Positions 12,701 through 21,700 of a stretch of DNA of 64,000 bases are shown one piece after another. The notes beneath the pieces were generated by a model that was not told where the DNA came from, searched no databases, and saw only the letters and a program-made list of their open reading frames with translations. The DNA comes from Taudactylus pleione (taxonomy: Eukaryota > Chordata > Amphibia > Anura > Myobatrachidae): positions 1,617,001 to 1,681,000 of the forward strand of contig JAUIMM010000170.1 in the NCBI GenBank assembly GCA_031769625.1, read 5' to 3'. Both the position numbers and the translations under genes were made by a program. Positions within the stretch are counted from its first letter, which is position 1, and each line of letters opens with the position of its first letter.

Positions 12701-15700
12701 GTGCACGCATTGTGCTCTCCCAGACGTGGAGGGTAAGTCTCCGGAACAGTTGATTTCATCTTTTGTTTGGTTTCGTTATCAGCAGGGCAGATCTAGAGCG
12801 TTTATAGGTTCCGCGCTTGCTGGTATCTCCTTTTTCTGCAAATTAAAAGGTTTGCATGACCCCACCAAGGCTTTCGTGTTAGTGAAGGCTTTGAGGGGTT
12901 GGGCTAAGGGGTCGCCAGCTCGTTCAGACTCTCGCCGGCCAGTCGATTTGCAGCTTTTGTCCGGCTTGTTGACTTCAATGGGAAGGATAGCGGTTGATTT
13001 GTATGAAACTTTTCTTTTTAGGCTTGCTTTTGCGGTAGCATTTTTTGGGGCGTTTCGGGTTAGCGAGGTAGTGTCTACCAATAAAACTTCCACAGTTTCT
13101 GGTCTTTTGTTAAAAGCATTGTTTTTCGTGACTCAGCGATACTTTGCAAGCTGCGTTTCTCCAAAACAGATCAAACAGGCAGGGGGAAATGGGTTACTCT
13201 GCATAAGAATAGGGATTTAGACATCTGTCCAGTTCAGTTAGCTGCCAGGTTTATGGGGTTACGTCCTAGTGGGGGTGCGCAGTGGCTAATTCATGCGGAT
13301 GGCACTCCTCTGACCAAGTTTCAATTTGCAGCGGTTTTTAAGAAATGTTTGTTAGAATTGGGTTTGAATCCGTCAGAGTATGGCACGCATTCTTTTCGTA
13401 TTGGCGCTGCTACTTGTGCGGCCCTCTCAGGGGCGTCTGTGCAGGACATTCAGAAGGTGGGGCGCTGGAAGTCAGCTGCATATAAAAAGTACGTGCGATG
13501 CGATAAGGTATAGGGGCGCACCCTGCGTTAACCCGAAAACGTTGCTTACCCGCCAATTGGTCAACGGTTAGCGTTGAGCAATTGGGGGTGTGAAGGGATT
13601 TTTAATTTTTCCTCCCGTTAGCCATGATTTGACCCATTTGGTTCACGGGCAGGTTTTTTGGTTTTTCTTCTTCACTCGGGTTCCTGTTTTCCCCAGTTCT
13701 GCATCCCTGCTAGTCAGTTGCTATGTGTTACTAAAGTTGTGTCCGTTTGGAATTGGGTTTGGTGCGGTTCTCACGGTTAGGTTCTCTCTTTTTCCACAGC
13801 ATTGACGGAAGAAGAGGGGCAGGTGTGGCTTCTTGGTCACTCATATATTTTTTGGGCGGAAAAATATGTGTTGTCCCAAAAACAGGTTTTGTGGCCTCGC
13901 AGGTTTAGAGTGCGTTGGATTGGTGTAAGGGGCTTGCGTGTGGCATCTGTGTTGGCACTGATAGTTTCATCAGTGGCTAAGTGGGGAGTTCCGAATATAT
14001 TGGTTTTACATGTTGGTGGCAATGATGTGGGCCAGTTGAAAGGTGTGGAGCTGATTGTCAGGATTCGTGAAGTGATGGACGAGATACGTTTGCAGTGGCC
14101 CAATATTCGGATTGTATGGTCTGAAATGATGCCTCGTTTGACATGGAGGGGAGTGCGCAAGTATGGTGCTTTGGAGAGAGCACGTAAGAAAGCGAATGTT
14201 GCAATTGCCAAGCATGTGGAAAAAATTGGAGGAATTTTGGTGAGTCATGGCTTTTTGGTTGGTGATATTGGGAAGTTCCTTCGTCATGATGGTGTGCATT
14301 TGAATGCTGTGGGGACCAGTTTGTTTGTGAAGGATTTATTCTCATTTTTGGTGTAGTTTTTGGGTGGCGGGCCAGTCTTTCCTTAGGGCCTGGCTTTGGC
14401 GGGAGTTCGCTGCAACTCAGTGGCTTTAGGTGGCGTAAGACAACTTTGTGGGGGCACTGTCCCTCATTGCCCCTGGCGAATTTGTCCTTCTCTTTGCGGG
14501 GGGACCCGGGTGCTGTTTTAGTGCGAAAGCACCTCGGATTGGCCCAGGAGGGAAGTGAGACTCTTGCATCGTTAGTACGTCTTGAAGGGGGGTCGTTTAG
14601 TCGTCCTCCGAGTATTGAGCAAGGTGAAAGCTAGAACTGAGTTGCAGCGTCTCTTGGCCACCCTGGTTAGGTTGATTGAATTTAATTTATAAATAAAAAG
14701 CTGTGACCTTTTTTAGCCAAGCTCTGGTGTCCGTGTCTTTATTTATTTGTAACTTAAGTTAAGTAAGCTAATCAGGTGTTAAAGTATTGTAAAGCAGTAA
14801 ACCAATACAGATCTTATGGTAGACGAAATCTGTATAGGATTGAGGATAGATAAGATTGATGGTTTCTGCAAGGTGTTTTTGTGTATGACAGCCTGGTTGG
14901 CTGAGTGAAGGGTTTGTGTCAGGTGGCCAGATCATCCTATAGGCAGAGGGATAGGAGGAGTTAAATGGAGGATATATAAGGAAGGGTTAGAGGGCAGCTC
15001 AGCCTCTTTTGCAGTGGAATTTCGGAACCCACCATCCCACCCACATTTAAGTTGTGTTCACTAATCTGCTTTTTTCCAATTTAGGTGAGGCACAGCATGG
15101 CGGGAGTTCGCTGCAACTCAGTGGCTTTAGGTGGCGTAAGACAACTTTGTGGGGGCACTGTCCCTCATTGCCCCTGGCGAATTTGTCCTTCTCTTTGCGG
15201 GGGGACCCGGGTGCTGTTTTAGTGCGAAAGCACCTCGGATTGGCCCAGGAGGGAAGTGAGACTCTTGCATCGTTAGTACGTCTTGAAGGGGGGTCGTTTA
15301 GTCGTCCTCCGAGTATTGAGCAAGGTGAAAGCTAGAACTGAGTTGCAGCGTCTCTTGGCCACCCTGGTTAGGTTGATTGAATTTAATTTATAAATAAAAA
15401 GCTGTGACCTTTTTTAGCCAAGCTCTGGTGTCCGTGTCTTTATTTATTTGTAACTTAAGTTAAGTAAGCTAATCAGGTGTTAAAGTATTGTAAAGCAGTA
15501 AACCAATACAGATCTTATTGTATTAGTAGAATATAAAGGAGTAACTAATGCACTTACATGACAATGCAAATATATCCCATACTGTAAGCTCTCACGAGCA
15601 GGGCCCTCTTCCCTCATGGGCTATTTCTTCCCTCACTGTGGGGACTATTCATCATACCAAAATATTCTCTGGAGGTAATTAGGATTAGTACTGGCATGGA

Positions 15701-18700
15701 GTTCTACCTAATTTACCGGAGGATTCATTATTCCTCCTCTCCATCACTATCTATTCCGAAAAGATGTAATTTTTGCGATGACAGCTTTTCGGGAAATAGA
15801 TAGTTTTCCCTCACTACTAGGGATGAGCGGGTTCGGTTCCCTGAGAACCGAACCCACCCGAACTTCGGGGATCCGGGGCGATCCGAGCCCAAGCTCGGAT
15901 CTCCCTGTCTGCCCCGGATCCCTCTCCCGAGGCAAAACCTCGAGATCTGCTGTCGGATCTCGAGGTTTTGCTCGAGCGGCCATTTAAAAATAAATGCCTT
16001 TGCCTTTAATGGACAAAGTGCTGATTGGCTGACAGAGCCGTCTGTCACGGCTCTCAGCCAATCAGCATTATGGTGCTCATTTGCATGTAGCACGGACTCG
16101 TGAGATCCGTGCTACATGCATCTGTGTGATTGACAGTGACACAGAGCACAGATGGGTCAGTGAGACCCGTCTGTGCTGCTGTGTATTTCAATGACACAGA
16201 TGCACGCACGGACCAGGAGATCCGTGCTACTTGCATCTGTGTCATTGACACAGAGCACTGACGGGTCCGTGAGACCCGTCTGTGCTGCTGTGGTAAAAAA
16301 AAAAAAAAAAAACCTGTGTAAAAAAAATGGCGTGCCCCCCCCAAAAAAGAGCAACCAGCCCCGGGCATTAGTGACCCAGTGCTGGGTGTGCTTAAATACA
16401 GGGGACAAACGACGTAGGGGTCCCCTGTACTTAAGCACAACCAGCACCGGGCTAGTCAGAACCAGCGCTGGTTGCCAAAATACGGGGGACAAATGACGTA
16501 GGGGTCCCCCGTATTCTGCGCAAGCAGCTCTGGGCTCTGATCCGGTCCTGGTTCTGGAAATACAGGGGAAAAAAATTAGTAGGGTTCCCCTGAATGTTCC
16601 AGAACCAGCACTGGACTTTTTCTAGCGGGGGGCTGATGCCACAGCCAGGGGAGCCCTTTCACCGGGCCCCCCAGCCGCGGCATCAGCCCTGACCGCTAGT
16701 CAGCCCAGGCCAGGGATCCCTGGAGAGCTGGGGACCCCCCCAATAAAGGGGTCACCCTCTCCAGGGCACCCCAGGCCCAGGCTGATAGCCCGGGGCTATC
16801 CCCGCCACCCCTGGTGGCGGTGGGTGGCGGGTTGATTGTGTGGTGTGGTGTAAATAAAGAATATCAAACATTGGCCCTCATTCAGAGCCGTTCGCTATTT
16901 GTGGTCGCTCGTTTAAAAACAAGGGGTGGCTATTCAAATGATCCGTACGCACATTGCAGTCTGTTCACACCTCTAAGTCTGAACGAGCGAGCAAAACATA
17001 CGCTCGTTTATTTGTTAAAAACGCCCCCTGGCCGCTCGCATCCTACGTCATGTCCGCTATTTATTAGATTAATCGAGTACGTCGACCAGCGTATGAACTG
17101 CTCGCTATTCTTGTGGTTGGTGTTTGCTACCACAAATTTGCGAGCAGTTCTGGCTATAAAATAACCCAGTGACGTGGTCACTGACGCTGCTGTTTTAAAT
17201 ATGCACACCCATAAAACGCCCGTTTTGACCTTTAAGCACGCCTGCGTTCGGATCTCCACTCCCCATTTTCAAGCACCTTCCCCTGTTACCACCCACATAC
17301 GCCTCATTCTGTCACTCAAAATAGCAGGCACTCGCTATATTGCGTACCAACGATTTTCGGCCGCACTGACTGGTTCGCGCATGCGTACTAAAAACCGTAC
17401 GCATGCGCAGATGTGCAAACATCGCTCGGAACGAGCGTACTGCCGCTAACGAGCGGCTCTGAATGAGGGCCATTGTCTTTACAAGTAGAACTGCAAGTCC
17501 CAGCAAGCCTGCCCCGCATGCTGGTACTTGGAGAACCACAAGTACCAGCATGCAGGGCATTAAGGGCCCACTAGTACCTGTAGTTCACCTGTAAAAAAAT
17601 GTTTAAAAAAAACACAGGACACACACACCGTGACAGTATAAGTTTATTAAACATACACACACACACACACACATGTACACATACTCACCTATGTAACCTG
17701 TAGCATCGGTCCACTTGTCCGGTAAAGTATCCATAGGGGACCTGTGAAAAAAAACATACTCACCATCTCCTATGCGAGGTTCTGTCCTCTTCGTTCCAAA
17801 GTAGGCATCCCCGGACTTGGCAAAAAAATAAACGAAAATGCGATCCACGAACTTAGTACCGTTCTATAGAACGGTACTTCCCGAATTTTGGCAACCAGTG
17901 CTGGTTCTGACTAGCCCGGTGCTGGTTGTGCTTAAGTACAGGGGACCCCTACGTCATTTGTCCCCTGTATTTAAGCACACCCAGCACTGGGTTACTAATG
18001 CCCGGGGCTGGTTGCTCTTTTTTGGGGGGGTGCACGCCATTTTTTTCTTTTTTTACACAGGTTTTTTTTTTTTTTTTACCACAGCAGCACAGACGGGTCT
18101 CACGGACCTGTCATTGCTCTGTGCCAATCACACAGATGCATGTAGCACGGATCTCCCGGGTTCGTGCTACATGCAAATGGGCACCATAACGCTGATTGGC
18201 TTCCTGTCTGCCACTGCAGTGCCACTCCTAGATGGGCCACGTGTTTGTGCCGCCCACTTGTGTCACTTAGCATAGTCATCCAGCTACCTCGGTGCAACCT
18301 TTTGGCCTAAAAACAATATTGTGAGGTGTGAGGTGTTCAGAATAGAGTGGAAATGAGTGGAAATTAATGTTATTGGGGTTATTAATAGCGTAGGAACAAA
18401 AAAGGCCCATTTTATGTGATTTTAGCATTTTTTTTTATTTTTTAAGAAAAAATCCAGATCCAAAACACAAAACCCAGAACCCAAAACACGGAAGGGTGGT
18501 TTTGGCAAAACCAATCCAGATCCAAAACACGAAGAAAGATCCAGATCCAAAACCAAAACACAAAACACGAAAAGTGGCCGGTGCACACCCCTACTCACTA
18601 CACTACCTTACCACAGCTGTAATCTGTGCTGCGCATACGCCGTTACATTCGTAATACCAGCACATGCACAGCACTACCTACAGCTGCGGTAATTTTGTCA

Positions 18701-21700
18701 ATGACTTTGGGCACTACTATAGGGGGCATTACCACTTTGGGGAACTACTAATGGGTGCACTACTAATGGGGGCATTGCCACTTGGGGCACTACTATTGGG
18801 GGCATTACTACTGGGGTACAACTATTGGGGGCACTTCTACAGGGGGCATTACTACTGGTGGCACTACCACTGGGGGAACTACTAATGGGTGCATTACTAC
18901 TGGGGGTACTACTAATGGGGGCATTACCACTGGGGACACTACTAATGGGTGCATTACTAGTGGGGGCACAACTACTGGGTGCATCAATATTGAGGACTCT
19001 ACTACAGGGGCATTACTACAGGGTGCATCACTAATGGGGGCACTACTAATGGGGGTACTACTAATGGGGGCTTTGCATAAGGGGCACTGCATAAGGGGCA
19101 CCACTACTGGGGCACTACATAGGGCGCACCACTACCAGGGGCATTGTGTAAGGGGCACTACTGCTGTGGGCATTGTATGAGGGGCACGACTACTGTGATC
19201 ATTGTGTATAAGGGGCAATAATATGGGAATTGTGTAAAAGGGGCACTACTGTGTTTCATAACATGAATAAGGAATTACTGTGTGGCATAAATTGCACTGA
19301 TAGTTTACATTTGTTCGTACATACTGTTACACATTGTGCATAAGCACGTTTTATGCCCAGATGCCTTGTTGTTATATATATATTATGTATAGTTATTTAT
19401 ATGTAAACACTTGAAGTACACAATAAAGTGAATGTTGCAGCTTATTCTGGTTAGACTTTGTTGTCATTGGTTCTGTAACCAATTATTTGGAAACCCCCCC
19501 TTTGCCACTGATCTCCTCCCCGCTGCCTACAGCACCTAACCCTTGGGGGCTGCCGCCCTTCTCCTTACAGTATTTGGCTATAATGACGGCTGGTGCAGCA
19601 ATGTGTATAAGTACTGTCCATGTCCTGCAATGTTCTGTACTGGAAGTCCCTGTTTTCTTGTTTTGTACATACTGTCCCTGTGTATGTACTCTGTAAGGTG
19701 CTGCGGACCCCTCATGACGCTATATAATAAAGGATAATAATAATATAGGACCTGATTCTGAGTCGGGCACAAGTGCTGATCCTAATGATGGTGGCTGCAG
19801 CTGCAGATGGACAATGAGTGGGTAGGCCAGCCTTCCACATGCAGACTAGCAGCTACTCGCCATACAGGGGCGGATACTCGCATAGACAGCTGGATACCTG
19901 CATTAGCATAAGGGAGTAAGGAGGCTGCCACGGCCGTGTGGGAAAGGGCCGCAGGTGCGTCTGTCTGAGAATCAGCCCCATAGTACATAATCAGGTTCTC
20001 CAGCAGATGGCAGTAGTAACCTATAACCAAGGCAGTAATAGTAATCCCAGCTGCTGCATGTGTTATCAGCCAATGTTACCGTCCTCAGGAGAACACACAC
20101 AGCCTATGTATAGGGGGCGTAGTGACACTTATACAGATCATAGTGCCGCAGTGTAATGGCTACATTTATAGTACTGATATAAGAGACACATAAAGACGGG
20201 AAATAAAAGGACAATAAAATTAGATAAAGGACCACAAAAAAAACATCAGTATAATTCAGAACTATGAGGAATAATTCTGTGGCCAATCAGCCAAACTAAC
20301 TATAATTACATCATGTGAATAAAGATCCCTGGTGTGTATAAGAAATACATGTGTGTACACGCTAATGTACAAAATCTGCATTAACCAGTTAGCCGGCGGC
20401 GTCACATGTGATGTGATCGCAGCCAACAGTGCTTCCTTCAGCTGTCAATGTCGCATCACATGTGACCGCGCCGCCATGCTGCTTCCCCCGGCTTTTCCAT
20501 AGCAGATCCGTTCTCCTCACAACAGATCTCCTCTGACTCCTTGGACCCCCTGGAAGTGATAAGCGGTCTCTGACCATCGATATCACTTCCGGAATCGTGC
20601 CCCAGAATGCCGTGCGAACAGCACCCCTGGGCGCATGTGCCGGGGATCACAGTGCGAGGAGAGGAACTTACTTCCCCTCCAAGTACTATTTGGCAAGTGC
20701 AAGGATCAGCTTCAGCATGGGGGACTGATAATCGGTCCCCCCTGACACACACTCTGCTGCTCTCTGTATATGGGGGAGGGGGGTAAATGCCCATGGGGGT
20801 TGGGGGGCTATCTAGCATCAGTGGGGGAGGAATAATATATAGAAATATTATGCTGGATGGGGGGTAAAAAATAATAAATAAAACATACTTGTCACAGGGT
20901 AGGAGGGGGCAAAGAAAAATGGTGCTTTTACAGGGGGGTTGGTTTAGAAAACAGATATATTTTTTACTACTAATGGGGTTTGGGGGGTATTATTATTAGG
21001 ATTTATGGTCCATGGGTGGGTCTATTGACTATAGGGGGTGGGATGTTATTTTATAATGGGGCTATAGACACAGGGGGATGGTGGGGGGGTTGTAAAACAC
21101 AGCCTAGATATATAAAATATATATTTAAATATATTATTACAAATAAGTTTTAAACCTAAATAATAATTAAAAAACAGGAAGAGCTGAAGCTAATACCTTG
21201 GGCACAATGACAAATGCATATTTATATGTCACTAACCCCATCACGTTATTTTATATTCAGTTATGTTATCATTTACAGGAGATGAACTGATTGAATTTAA
21301 TAAAGAAAATGTCATGGGGTGGACCACGGTGGAGTTAATGCGTCTGGTAAGGACCATCCGTACCGGAGAAAAGATTAAGATATTGGTGTATCGGGGTCGG
21401 TCATCTGCTTTACCAACAGAGGAGGCCAAGGAAATGTAAGTGTCATATAAGCACTATTTATATTTAGCTGACAGATAATGGTTTTAACGACAAAAAGATA
21501 TAATGTTTATACTATAAATGCTCGTATTACAGTATTATTATTATTATTATTATGGTGTATGTACATTTAGGACTCCTCCGTATGCATAGGATAACTCGGC
21601 CACATCAGGCTGATCATAACCAGCATAAATCAGCGCTAATGCAGGTGATCGCCTGATAGATTCGGCTGCACAAACATTCGGCAGCTTGGTGATAACGGAC

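Larger units (their letters stand above)
8563..15518 (+). mobile_element. Ngaro-1: DIRS-order retrotransposon, near full length
   Basis: 6956 bp with split direct repeats A1 (8563-8772), B1 (14397-14817), A2 (14818-15027), B2 (15098-15518) and four coding regions between A1 and B1. Unit B keeps the empty site AAGTAAT/TGTATTAG at about 41097, so both ends are known to within one base and there is no target duplication. That is expected for tyrosine-recombinase integration. The B1-A2 junction TTAT/GGTAG shows the same end sequences joined, as in the circular intermediate model. It lies in sense in intron 3 of gene A. Repeat copies differ by about one base, so the insertion is young. Confidence 0.92.

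Noticed and set aside
13800..14356. SGNH ORF as a captured host gene
   Set aside because: The same ORF is in the same place in both Ngaro families, so it belongs to the element.
14446..14634. Short frame repeated at 15054-15335
   Set aside because: It lies in the Ngaro-1 B repeat, is duplicated only because the repeat is, and has no start context or motif. The Ngaro-2 B frames (56327-56683, 57167-57358) are rejected likewise.
8563..15518. Classifying the element as DIRS1 or as an LTR retrotransposon
   Set aside because: There are no inverted terminal repeats with an internal complementary region and no methyltransferase-like domain (DIRS1), and no integrase, protease or simple LTRs. Split direct repeats plus tyrosine recombinase plus SGNH hydrolase fit Ngaro.
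18782..19180. Gly/Thr-rich and Val/Pro-rich frames (also 43704-44102)
   Set aside because: They come from a degenerate GGGGCATTACTACT-type repeat and are open on both strands at once.
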